A stretch of DNA of 7,086 bases from Coriobacteriales bacterium (GTDB lineage Bacteria; Actinomycetota; Coriobacteriia; Coriobacteriales; UBA8131): contig JAITTM010000038.1 in assembly GCA_031286975.1 (NCBI GenBank), positions 1-7,086 on the forward strand. Reading direction: 5' to 3'. The notes below the pieces were generated by a model, which ran no database searches, had not been told where the DNA came from, and was given only the letters and a program-made list of their open reading frames with translations. Below are positions 1 through 6,201 of this stretch, piece after piece. Position 1 is the stretch's first letter; each line of letters opens with the position of its first letter. A program made the translations under genes and the position numbers.

Positions 1-4
1 CACA

Positions 5-32
5 CTCCTTAGATTTTTATAGGATTACTATA
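5..32 (-). promoter_or_regulatory. Possible promoter and ribosome binding site for a gene beyond the left edge
   Basis: Read on the minus strand, positions 10-5 spell AAGGAG, a strong Shine-Dalgarno sequence, only four bases from the window edge. Upstream, positions 32-27 spell TATAGT, which matches the -10 consensus at five of six bases. No convincing -35 hexamer lies 16-18 bp further up. A small hairpin (38-50, 5-bp stem AGCAC/GTGCT, loop of 3) sits where the spacer would be and could be an operator. The simplest reading is that a minus-strand gene starts just outside the window. The start codon itself is not visible, so this remains tentative. Confidence 0.35.
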
Positions 33-70
33 CTACAAGCACTCGGTGCTCTGCGCACAAAACGGAGCAG

Positions 71-120
71 GGGCGAATCGCGATTGCCCGTCAGCCAGGC
101 GCTTGCAACCTTTTGCAGCG
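71..120 (-). terminator. Two tandem hairpins after the ATPase gene, candidate terminator
   Basis: Two imperfect hairpins follow the ATPase stop codon. One spans 100-120: about 8 bp with one bulged base at 103 and the loop at 109-112. The other spans 71-89: GGGC and AAT pair with ATT and GCCC around a CGCG loop, with a bulged G at 75. Neither is followed directly by a run of T on the minus strand; only a TTTT lies about 8 bases after the second. They could end transcription of the ATPase gene, but they are not classical intrinsic terminators. Confidence 0.3.
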
Positions 121-136
121 ATCCTGCCCTCTCTTC

Positions 137-1414
137 TCAGGCACCAAGGATGCCGAGAGGAACCACAAAGACACCATCCTCGCGTCGATAGGCATACGCC
201 CCTGTGTTTATCACAACTTTTATCAGCTTCTTGTGACTTGCCAGTTTTGTTTGAAGCCAGTGAAGCTGGCTGACATCTGCCTGAGATACCTCGTGCGAGA
301 GTTTGACTTCGATACCTATCACGGTGTTGCCTTGTATGACGATAAAATCCACCTCGTGGTCTCCCATTGGCGTGCGCAGGTGGAACAGGTCGGCTTCGTT
401 GTGCTGGCAATAGACCTTCAATGAACTCGCTGCCAAACTCTCGAACAATCTGCCGAATATCGATGTCTTTCGCTGAGGGCCAAGGGGTTCAATTGCATCT
501 TTGATAAGCCCGTCTACATCCAACCCAAGAATACGAGCTGCAAGTCCAGGGTCAACAAGATAGTGCTTTGGGGATTTTCCCAACGTAGTGAAGTGATTAT
601 CTGTTGGAAGCCAAGGATCGACGCGATCGGTCAAATACAGCATATCAAGCACGTCACGATAGACCAAGGTGGTGCTGGAAGCTGGCTTTTGATCCTCGCC
701 AGCAGTGGATGCCACAAGTATCTTTTTGTACGATGTTGTTGAAGCCGTAGCGGCTGCATATGCCTTCAGCCAAGCCTTGAGCACATGCGGCTTGCGAACC
801 TTGAGACCTTGCTCTGGAAACTCCTTTTGGATGATGTCCTCGATATAACCATCAAGTTGCACTCTGGCGAATCTTTGGGACAGTTCATGTATGCCCGGAA
901 ACCCGGACAGGCATATCTCCTCTGCATAGTCAGGCATAGTTGCCTGGCAGCTTTCATACAGATTGACATCAAGGCTCTCGTCCAGTAAATCTGACAAACG
1001 TACCTTTGCCTGAAAACCGATACGCTCCTGGATACTGAGAGGTCGCATTTTTAGTTGGACAATCCGCCCGGCTCCGCTGTGAATATTCGCATCTGTCTGT
1101 GAAGCGCTACCAGTGAGAATGAAATGGCCAGGCGCACGATCATCATCCACCAGTCGCCTGACCACATCCCATGACTGTGGCGCGCGCGACCACTCATCGA
1201 TAAGCACCGGTGTATCCTTGAGGGATGCCATGCTCTCTCTGCTGCTTGCAAATGCCCGCGCCGCCTCGCTTACGTCCAATTCCAGCACCGTATTGGCATT
1301 CCGTTTTGCAGTCGATGTTTTTCCCACGCCCTTCGCCCCGACGATTGCGATTGCAGCCAGACCGTCGAGGTATTCCTTGATTTGAGCATCTATGATTCTT
1401 GAAGAATACGTCAT
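137..1414 (-). CDS. DUF4143-family ATP-binding protein (AAA_14 ATPase with nuclease-like C-terminal domain)
   Basis: A 425-residue protein of the AAA_14/DUF4143 family, which is widespread and of unsettled function. Walker A GAKGVGKT is at residues 26-33, Walker B PVLIDEW at 69-75, and a sensor-like LTGSAS at 100-105. The DUF4143 part begins near residue 185. It contains HYLVDPGLAARILG (284-297) and GRLFESLAA (321-329). HEVDFIV (353-359) followed by IEVKLS (368-373) has the spacing of a PD-(D/E)XK nuclease-fold core, but activity cannot be inferred. The reading frame can be opened at a GTG at 1525. I prefer the ATG at 1414 because family members begin about here, because the extra 37 residues resemble nothing, and because a promoter sits exactly where a leaderless ATG needs it. 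The C-terminus looks complete. The gene is AT-richer than its neighbours and uses TTA codons, which suggests acquisition. The cellular role is unknown. Confidence 0.9.
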   Translation of the reverse strand: MTYSSRIIDAQIKEYLDGLAAIAIVGAKGVGKTSTAKRNANTVLELDVSEAARAFASSRESMASLKDTPVLIDEWSRAPQSWDVVRRLVDDDRAPGHFILTGSASQTDANIHSGAGRIVQLKMRPLSIQERIGFQAKVRLSDLLDESLDVNLYESCQATMPDYAEEICLSGFPGIHELSQRFARVQLDGYIEDIIQKEFPEQGLKVRKPHVLKAWLKAYAAATASTTSYKKILVASTAGEDQKPASSTTLVYRDVLDMLYLTDRVDPWLPTDNHFTTLGKSPKHYLVDPGLAARILGLDVDGLIKDAIEPLGPQRKTSIFGRLFESLAASSLKVYCQHNEADLFHLRTPMGDHEVDFIVIQGNTVIGIEVKLSHEVSQADVSQLHWLQTKLASHKKLIKVVINTGAYAYRREDGVFVVPLGILGA

Positions 1415-1420
1415 GCCATA

Positions 1421-1449
1421 ACAATATCGATAACGAGCGTCTTCGTCAA
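1421..1449 (-). promoter_or_regulatory. Promoter of the ATPase gene, apparently leaderless
   Basis: On the minus strand TTGACG (1449-1444, five of six matches to the -35 consensus) is separated by 17 bp from TATTGT (1426-1421, four of six matches to the -10). The -10 occupies -12 to -7 relative to the A of the ATG at 1414, the placement known for leaderless transcripts in actinobacteria. No Shine-Dalgarno sequence precedes the ATG, which fits. The promoter lies inside the longer GTG-initiated frame and so argues against that start. Confidence 0.6.
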
Positions 1450-1451
1450 TA

Positions 1452-1488
1452 TACGCTTCGAATTTATTGGGTTCTACGCTTCGAATTT
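1452..1488. repeat. Two identical 14-bp direct repeats upstream of the ATPase promoter, candidate operator
   Basis: TACGCTTCGAATTT occurs at 1452-1465 and again at 1475-1488 on the plus strand, a period of 23 bp, about two helical turns. Each copy contains the palindrome TTCGAA. The proximal copy ends 2 bp from the -35 hexamer. Relative to the proposed transcription start at 1414 the copies lie at -38 to -51 and -61 to -74, where activators commonly bind. The same 14-mer was not noticed elsewhere in the window. That a regulator binds here is an inference. Confidence 0.7.
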
Positions 1489-1495
1489 TGCCCTC

Positions 1496-1510
1496 GCCCA
1501 CGCGCTGGGC
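1496..1510 (-). terminator. Small GC-rich hairpin after purC, weak terminator candidate
   Basis: A 5-bp stem GCCCA/TGGGC with a 5-base loop (1501-1505) lies 23 bp past the purC stop codon. No T run follows it on the minus strand. It may do nothing. It is recorded because it is the only stem seen between purC and the separate promoter of the ATPase gene. Confidence 0.2.
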
Positions 1511-1533
1511 ACGTATCCTGAGCACGGGTGTGC

Positions 1534-2418
1534 TTACCCCGCGAGGGACACGAACTTCTCCCCGGTTAAAAGCTCGTAGGCTTGGAGGTATTTGGCGGAG
1601 GTCGCTGCTATCACGTCTGCGGGCAGGCGCGGGGGCGTGCCTTGCATGTCCCAGTTGGCGGCCAACCAGTCGCGCACGAACTGCTTGTCAAAGCTGGGTT
1701 GACTGGCGCCGGGCACATACTCACTGGCCGGCCAGAAGCGGGACGAATCAGGCGTGAGCACCTCGTCTGCCAGCACGATCTGCCCGTCGATGAGCCCAAA
1801 CTCGAACTTGGTATCCGCGATGATGATGCCGCGCCCCGCCGCATAGTCGCGCGCCGCGCTGTATACGGCGATGGCGCGCTCGCGCAGGGCGGCAGCGTGG
1901 GTGGCACCCACCAGCTCGACCGTTGCCTCAAAGCTCACGTTCTCGTCGTGCTCGCCCAGCTCGGCCTTGGTCGAGGGCGTGTAAAGGGGCTGCTCCAGCT
2001 TGCTTGCGTCCACCAGGCCAGCTGGCAACGCGATGCCACAGACGGTGCCCTGCGCCTGATACTCCTTGAGGCCGCTGCCAGCCAGATAACCGCGCACGAT
2101 GCACTCGACAGGAAACATCTGCGCCTTTCTCACCAGCATAAAACGCCCCGCAAGCTCGCTCGCAAAGGGGGCAAAGCGAGGGGGCAGGCTGGCAACATCG
2201 GTGGCAATCAGGTGGTTGGGCGTGATGTCGCGCAGCAGCTCAAACCAGAAGAGCGAGAGTCGCGTGAGCACCTCGCCTTTATAGGGGATGGTGTCGGCAA
2301 GCACGAAGTCAAAAGCGGAGATGCGATCGGACGCCACAAACAGCAGGGAGTCGCCCAGGTCGTAGAGGTCGCGCACCTTGCCTTGCGCGTCGGGTGTGAT
2401 GCTATCGCTTAGTGCCAT
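1534..2418 (-). CDS. purC: Phosphoribosylaminoimidazole-succinocarboxamide synthase (SAICAR synthase)
   Basis: Cytoplasmic enzyme of de novo purine synthesis. It joins CAIR with aspartate, using ATP, to give SAICAR. The 294-residue protein shows GKVRDLY at 13-19, VASDRISAFD at 28-37, the first family signature FPVECIVRGYLAGS at 102-115, the second signature IADTKFEFG at 200-208, and DEVLTPDSSRFW at 218-229. The length fits the longer form of the family; the E. coli enzyme has 237 residues. The frame can be extended upstream to 2454, but the ATG at 2418 is chosen because AAGGGAG (2431-2425) lies 6 bases before it and the family starts here. The gene follows the histidine kinase gene after 82 bp. 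No other purine gene is visible, so purC seems separated from its pathway partners. Confidence 0.97.
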   Translation of the reverse strand: MALSDSITPDAQGKVRDLYDLGDSLLFVASDRISAFDFVLADTIPYKGEVLTRLSLFWFELLRDITPNHLIATDVASLPPRFAPFASELAGRFMLVRKAQMFPVECIVRGYLAGSGLKEYQAQGTVCGIALPAGLVDASKLEQPLYTPSTKAELGEHDENVSFEATVELVGATHAAALRERAIAVYSAARDYAAGRGIIIADTKFEFGLIDGQIVLADEVLTPDSSRFWPASEYVPGASQPSFDKQFVRDWLAANWDMQGTPPRLPADVIAATSAKYLQAYELLTGEKFVSLAG

Positions 2419-2424
2419 GTGGTT

Positions 2425-2469
2425 CTCCCTTGCTCGATGGTTCACTGCACGCAAAACGCCTCGTTGCGT
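2425..2469 (-). promoter_or_regulatory. purC leader: ribosome binding site and a small hairpin
   Basis: The 82 bp between the kinase stop codon and the purC ATG hold AAGGGAG at 2431-2425, 6 bases before the ATG, which fixes the purC start. Further up there is a 6-bp hairpin (ACGCAA at 2449-2454 with TTGCGT at 2464-2469, loop of 9) with no T run. I found no convincing promoter and no purine-riboswitch-like fold. Read-through from the two-component operon or an unrecognised promoter are both possible. Confidence 0.5.
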
Positions 2470-2500
2470 CGCGCGCTTCAGTTAAATGGATACCGCGGCA

Positions 2501-3940
2501 TCACTTTGCCTTGGCAGCCCGGGCGCGTTGGCGGCGCATGGTCTCGTTAAAAAGCGGCACATAGATGGTGAATACCGTGCCCCTGCCAAGTATGCTCTCA
2601 ACATTGACCCAACCATTATGACGATCCGCGATCTCTTTGACCACGGCAAGGCCCACGCCCAAACCGCCACTCTCACGGTTGCGCCCCGCGTCGGCACGCC
2701 AAAAACGCGAGAACACGTTTTTGATGTCCTCCTCGCTGATGCCCATACCGGTGTCGGCAACGATTATCTGCGCCATGATCTGGCCACGCCGCACCTCCAC
2801 ATTGATCTTCCCGCCTGCCGAGGTATAACGAACCGCATTGGAGATGAGATTCGCCGTGGCTTGGCGCAGCAGGTCGGCATCGCCAAAGACGATGACCTTG
2901 GCATCCGCCTTGAACTCGATGGAAAGCTCGGAATCCTCGATCAGCTTCTCGTGCGAGAGCACCAACCCGGCAATCAGCTCGCCCAGGTTGATCTCCTCCT
3001 CCTTGAACTCAACATTGCGGTTCTCCAGCCGAGAAAGGCGGAGCAATGCGTCGACCAGCCGTCCCAAACGAACGACCTCGGAGTCGATCGTCGCGAGCCT
3101 GGTTTGATCCGCTGGCAACACGCCGTCGATGATGGCCTCTATGGTGGCCTGCATAGCCATGAGCGGCGTGCGCAACTCGTGCGCCACGTCCGTGGTCAGC
3201 TGCCGCTCGAACTTGCGCACCTCCTCGATGGAATCCGCCATCTCGTTGAGGGTTCGCGCCAACACCGCGATCTCGTCCGAACCCCTGACCTCGGTACGGG
3301 CAGCAAGTTTGCCCTCTTTGATGTCATTGACGGTCTCGGTTATCTGGTCGATGGGAGAAACCAGCCCGCGGGCAAACAGCAGACCCACGATGGTAGCAAG
3401 GATAACGGCAACGACTGCCGCGATTATGATCCCCTGATACGCGTTCAGCCTGAAACGGATGTCGGTTTCGCTGAGATAGGTGCTCTCAAGCGGCGTGACG
3501 GAGATCGTCCCCACCTGCTCGCCGTAAGCCAGGACGGGCACGGTGACGGTTTCCGGGGTTTGCGGTGTTGCCAAGGGCATTTCGGTCTGTTGCACCGGCG
3601 AGTTGTTGTAGACCACCATTCCCACAGACGAGACCACCTTGATGCTGGTTCCCTTGGCGATGACGCTGATGCTTGGCAGCGCCGCCACCGTATCAGGGAT
3701 CCAGTCGCCGAATATCTCATAGCGCTGCCCCGTGGTCTCTGCGGCCGAGCGCGCGATCTCCTCGACCCTCTCGTGCGAGTAGCTGAGAAACTGCTGGTTC
3801 CAGAGTATTATCAGCATGCTGGCCGCGATAAGGGAGGTCATGATGGCGATCAGCGCAAAGGTTATGGTGAGGCGCGCGGCGTAGCGAAGTCTGCCGCCGA
3901 TTGGTTGTTTTTTTGCTCTCGTCTTTGAGGGAGGCGCCAC
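2501..3940 (-). CDS. Membrane sensor histidine kinase (HAMP, HisKA, HATPase_c)
   Basis: Inner-membrane sensor kinase of 479 residues, partner of the response regulator just upstream. The order is: short basic cytoplasmic N-terminus; membrane helix about 22-46; extracytoplasmic sensor region about 47-169 with no recognisable ligand motif; second helix about 170-190; HAMP about 191-243; HisKA with DVAHELRTPL, phospho-acceptor His254; N box NLISNAVRYT (364-373); G1 box DTGMGI (396-401); F box FSRFWRAD (410-417); G2 box GGLGVGL (425-431). All residues needed for autophosphorylation appear present. It starts with GTG at 3940, supported by AAGGAA (3952-3947) 6 bases upstream, inside the end of the regulator gene. 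The 3-bp gap to that gene implies co-transcription and probably coupled translation. The stimulus cannot be read from the sequence. Confidence 0.95.
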   Translation of the reverse strand: MAPPSKTRAKKQPIGGRLRYAARLTITFALIAIMTSLIAASMLIILWNQQFLSYSHERVEEIARSAAETTGQRYEIFGDWIPDTVAALPSISVIAKGTSIKVVSSVGMVVYNNSPVQQTEMPLATPQTPETVTVPVLAYGEQVGTISVTPLESTYLSETDIRFRLNAYQGIIIAAVVAVILATIVGLLFARGLVSPIDQITETVNDIKEGKLAARTEVRGSDEIAVLARTLNEMADSIEEVRKFERQLTTDVAHELRTPLMAMQATIEAIIDGVLPADQTRLATIDSEVVRLGRLVDALLRLSRLENRNVEFKEEEINLGELIAGLVLSHEKLIEDSELSIEFKADAKVIVFGDADLLRQATANLISNAVRYTSAGGKINVEVRRGQIMAQIIVADTGMGISEEDIKNVFSRFWRADAGRNRESGGLGVGLAVVKEIADRHNGWVNVESILGRGTVFTIYVPLFNETMRRQRARAAKAK

Positions 3941-3943
3941 GAA

Positions 3944-4651
3944 CTATTCCTTGACGGCTGGATCTTCAAATCGATAGCCCACGCCATGCACGGTATACAG
4001 CCATCGGGGGTCACGCGGATCGTCGCCTATCTTGGCGCGGAGGTTCTTGACGTGGCTGTCAATGGTTCGCTCATAGCCCTCAAAATCGTAGCCCAAGACC
4101 TTCTCCACAAGCTCCATGCGTGAATAGACGCGCCCCGGGTAGCGGCTCAAAGTGGTAAGCAGCTTGAACTCGCTGGCGGTCAGATCGACCTCGATACCGT
4201 TGACCAGCACCTTGTGGCCCGAGACATCGATGGTCAGCTTGCCAAACTCAAGCACCTCGCGCTGAGGCTCGTCGGACACGTGGGCACGACGGAGCAAGGC
4301 ACGCACACGGGCAACCAGTTCGCGTGGGGAGAAAGGCTTGACCAGGTAGTCGTCTGCACCCAGCTCCAGGCCGATGATGCGATCCTCGACCTCACCCTTG
4401 GCGGTAAGCATGATGATGGGGGTATCCGAGCTGTCACGGATGGCACGGCACACGCGCTCACCGGACACACGCGGCAGCATGAGATCTAAAATGACCAAGC
4501 CAAAATTGTGGCGCGAGAACTCCTCAAGCGCCTCCTGTCCGTCGGCAGCAGCGGTCACCCAGTAATTCTCACGCTCGAGATACGCCGCAACCGCATCACG
4601 AATAGCCTTCTCATCTTCAACCAGCAAGATTCGGCGCGTATCGTTGCTCAT
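3944..4651 (-). CDS. OmpR/PhoB-type two-component response regulator
   Basis: Cytoplasmic DNA-binding regulator of 235 residues, the usual size for the family. The receiver domain (about 6-118) has the acidic pair E12/D13, phospho-acceptor Asp56 in VILDLMLP, Thr83 in IMLTAKG and Lys105 in DYLVKPF. The winged-helix output domain (about 133-230) has LTASEFKLL (157-165), a recognition-helix region RTIDSHVKNLRAKIGDD (195-211) and the wing hairpin TVHGVGYRF (220-228). The ATG at 4651 is preceded by an AGGGGG stretch (4663-4658) at normal spacing. The histidine kinase gene follows after 3 bp and should be its cognate partner. It resembles MtrA/PhoP-like regulators in general layout, but the target genes are unknown and no symbol is justified. 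Confidence 0.96.
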   Translation of the reverse strand: MSNDTRRILLVEDEKAIRDAVAAYLERENYWVTAAADGQEALEEFSRHNFGLVILDLMLPRVSGERVCRAIRDSSDTPIIMLTAKGEVEDRIIGLELGADDYLVKPFSPRELVARVRALLRRAHVSDEPQREVLEFGKLTIDVSGHKVLVNGIEVDLTASEFKLLTTLSRYPGRVYSRMELVEKVLGYDFEGYERTIDSHVKNLRAKIGDDPRDPRWLYTVHGVGYRFEDPAVKE

Positions 4652-4674
4652 AAACGTCCCCCTTTTTGGATGCC

Positions 4675-4695
4675 AAAATGGTCGTCTACCATCTT
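4675..4695 (-). other. Hairpin in the leader of the response regulator gene
   Basis: On the minus strand AAGATGGT and ACCATTTT pair through 8 bp (one G-T) around a 5-base loop. The hairpin lies 27 bp past the lipoprotein stop and ends 23 bases before the regulator ATG. The TTTT at its 3' side is used in the stem, so it is at best a weak terminator or attenuator that could lower read-through from the lipoprotein gene into the two-component genes. Confidence 0.3.
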
Positions 4696-4722
4696 ACCCC
4701 AAGTTTGCATACAAGGACAGGA

Positions 4723-6102
4723 TTAACTATTATCCACAGGTTCTGCAGATATGGCGGCAAATATACGCACCCGGGTGGTTGCCGTCGTTTCGCTTTGGGC
4801 CTCGCTGTCAAGCACGTTTGCAACCGTGGTGTATACGATAATCTTGTCCTGCACACCGCAATGCACCAGGATGTCACCATAATCGACGCAGTTCTGCGGG
4901 GTGTCGATCACAAAATACTGCCCGGTTGCCGCATCCAGACCGATGACGTTATGCGTCGATTTGACCACCAGGTAGCCGTTCCAGCGCACGGCAGCACTGG
5001 TGGGCATGCGGCCCACATGCAGGTAACGCCCGTCGGCCAGCTGCTCGTAGGTGCCAAAATATCGCAGGCCAGCGGCGTAATCGTAGTTGTTCTCGGTGCA
5101 AAACGTAAAGCCGTCGCCCATATAGACCGCGTCGCTCACCCGCATGGATTGCGGCAGGATGCTTACGGCAACGCGTGTGTCGTCCTCAACCTTAAGCGCG
5201 GTTATCTGATAATAGATGCCGCTGGTATCAACGCGCGGCACAAAGGTCACGATGCCTGAGGTCGCCTGCGGGTTGGTAATCATACGACCATGCGAAGTGT
5301 GGACAGTTGATACCTCAGAGATCTCTGTTGCGGAGAAAACCGTGGCTGCCTTGAGGTAAGAGTCCGCCGTGCTCGCCGGACCGTTGGGGTCGGGCATGAC
5401 GGTCCAGTAGGCCTTGCTGCCGCTGACGCACAGCAGGGGTGGCTCGTAGTCTTGGTCGCCCTCGTCAACGAGCTGGGCGAGCTGGGCAAGGTCGTTTTCT
5501 GCCGAGGGAATGCCCTCCAGTGCGGCGAGGTAGACCTGCCAGCTGCCTGTGGCAAAGTCGCTCTCAACCCAGATAAGCGCGGTCTCGCTGGCGCGCGCGT
5601 CATAGATCACGGAGCCGGTGTCATGCCCCAGCGCCTGTTGCAACGCGATGGTCAAGGTGCCGGTCTCCAGGTTGACGAATCCCAGCCTGATCAAAGCGCC
5701 GCCCTTCTCGCCAGGCACCAATGCGGTGATAAAGCTGGGGCAGCTCTGGTACAGCAGGCAACCCGCGGGCAGATCGAAGGTCCTTTGCAGCGTGAGGACA
5801 TCCGCAACGGGAATCTTTTGAAAGTCGTCGCTGGTCAGCACGTTTTCTGTGGGCACGTTCAGCGTCTCGATGGTGGCGTCTTGAGCCCCTTGCGAGACAA
5901 TGGACTCGAGTTCGTTTGTGGGCCCCGGGGAGCAACCCGTGGCAGTGAGGGCAACACCCGTGACGGCTGCGGCACCCGCCCCCAGCAAGCCCGCAAGAAA
6001 GCTGCGCCGCGTCAGGAGCGGCGAGGCTACCGCCTGCTGCCGCAGGTCGCCATCTGTTTTGCACGAAGCATCTTTTGTGTCCAAAGCGTGTTGCGAATCC
6101 AT
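4723..6102 (-). CDS. Tat-exported lipoprotein, probable beta-propeller-like domain, unknown function
   Basis: A 459-residue exported protein. After a 31-residue polar N-terminus comes a twin-arginine motif LTRRSFLAG (30-38), an Ala/Gly-rich hydrophobic segment (39-55) and Cys57 in TATGC, a plausible lipobox with Ala at -3. This predicts Tat export and lipid anchoring on the outer face of the membrane. The rest is rich in short beta-strand-like stretches with repeated aromatic/Gly turns (for example 133-192, 222-258, 283-306, 370-428), suggesting a beta-propeller. No catalytic motif is seen. Six cysteines follow the anchor (115, 121, 225, 335, 405, 415) and could pair. An upstream extension of the frame to 6279 would put 59 unlikely residues before the signal and overlap the divergent gene, so the ATG at 6102 is preferred. 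The two-component genes follow 71 bp downstream on the same strand; a sensory accessory role is an inference. Confidence 0.85.
   Translation of the reverse strand: MDSQHALDTKDASCKTDGDLRQQAVASPLLTRRSFLAGLLGAGAAAVTGVALTATGCSPGPTNELESIVSQGAQDATIETLNVPTENVLTSDDFQKIPVADVLTLQRTFDLPAGCLLYQSCPSFITALVPGEKGGALIRLGFVNLETGTLTIALQQALGHDTGSVIYDARASETALIWVESDFATGSWQVYLAALEGIPSAENDLAQLAQLVDEGDQDYEPPLLCVSGSKAYWTVMPDPNGPASTADSYLKAATVFSATEISEVSTVHTSHGRMITNPQATSGIVTFVPRVDTSGIYYQITALKVEDDTRVAVSILPQSMRVSDAVYMGDGFTFCTENNYDYAAGLRYFGTYEQLADGRYLHVGRMPTSAAVRWNGYLVVKSTHNVIGLDAATGQYFVIDTPQNCVDYGDILVHCGVQDKIIVYTTVANVLDSEAQSETTATTRVRIFAAISAEPVDNS
4730..4738 (+). promoter_or_regulatory. Single perfect DnaA-box sequence
   Basis: TTATCCACA, identical to the E. 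coli DnaA-box consensus, overlaps the last codons of the lipoprotein gene and lies 79 bp upstream of the response regulator ATG. It is alone and also encodes Val-Asp-Asn, so a chance match is quite possible. It is not an origin: no dnaA, dnaN or box cluster is present. Confidence 0.25.
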
Positions 6103-6118
6103 GCTGATATGGTACAGT
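6091..6118 (+). promoter_or_regulatory. Possible promoter of the cytidylate kinase-like gene
   Basis: TTGCGA (6091-6096) and TACAGT (6113-6118) are 16 bp apart and each match the consensus at four of six bases. If real, this promoter overlaps the start and promoter of the divergent lipoprotein gene, so the two would compete, and the leader would be about 75 bases long. The evidence is weak. Confidence 0.25.
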
Positions 6119-6138
6119 ACAAGCAGCCTCCAAAGCAA
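6109..6138 (-). promoter_or_regulatory. Candidate leaderless promoter of the lipoprotein gene
   Basis: TACCAT (6114-6109) occupies -12 to -7 before the ATG at 6102, the same placement as in the ATPase gene. The -35 candidate TTGCTT (6138-6133) is weak and 18 bp away. The nearest Shine-Dalgarno-like GGAGG is more than 20 bases from the ATG, too far to act, which supports a leaderless start. Confidence 0.4.
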
Positions 6139-6201
6139 AGCGGGGTTTGCGGAGGGCACTGAGTAATCGTGGCACTGCAAGAACAGCACATCGGAGCGTC
6201 T

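Noticed and set aside
1415..1525. A GTG-initiated N-terminal extension of 37 residues on the ATPase
   Set aside because: It contains the promoter and the twin 14-bp repeats, lacks a good ribosome binding site, and extends past the usual family N-terminus.
1582..2412. A 276-codon open frame on the plus strand opposite purC
   Set aside because: Same cause: it is codon-aligned and antisense to a well-conserved enzyme gene, and its protein has no recognisable features.
2449..2469. An intrinsic terminator between the histidine kinase gene and purC
   Set aside because: The 6-bp stem is short, the loop is 9 bases, and no T run follows on the minus strand.
2486..3928. A 480-codon open frame on the plus strand covering almost the entire histidine kinase gene
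   Set aside because: Its codons are in exact register with the kinase codons, so it is open only because the kinase gene contains no TTA, CTA or TCA codons. The predicted protein is rich in His, Asp, Arg and Gln without any domain, typical of an antisense artefact.
4691..4719. TAAGAT as a -10 element for the response regulator gene
   Set aside because: The best-spaced -35 candidate, TGTCCT, is poor, and the -10 candidate lies inside a hairpin stem, so a promoter cannot be supported there.
4730..4738. A replication origin suggested by a perfect DnaA box
   Set aside because: There is only one box, with no AT-rich unwinding region or replication genes nearby, and it overlaps coding sequence.
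5452..6162. A 236-codon open frame on the plus strand opposite the lipoprotein gene
   Set aside because: It is antisense to a gene with a clear Tat signal and lipobox and shows no domain or ribosome binding site of its own.
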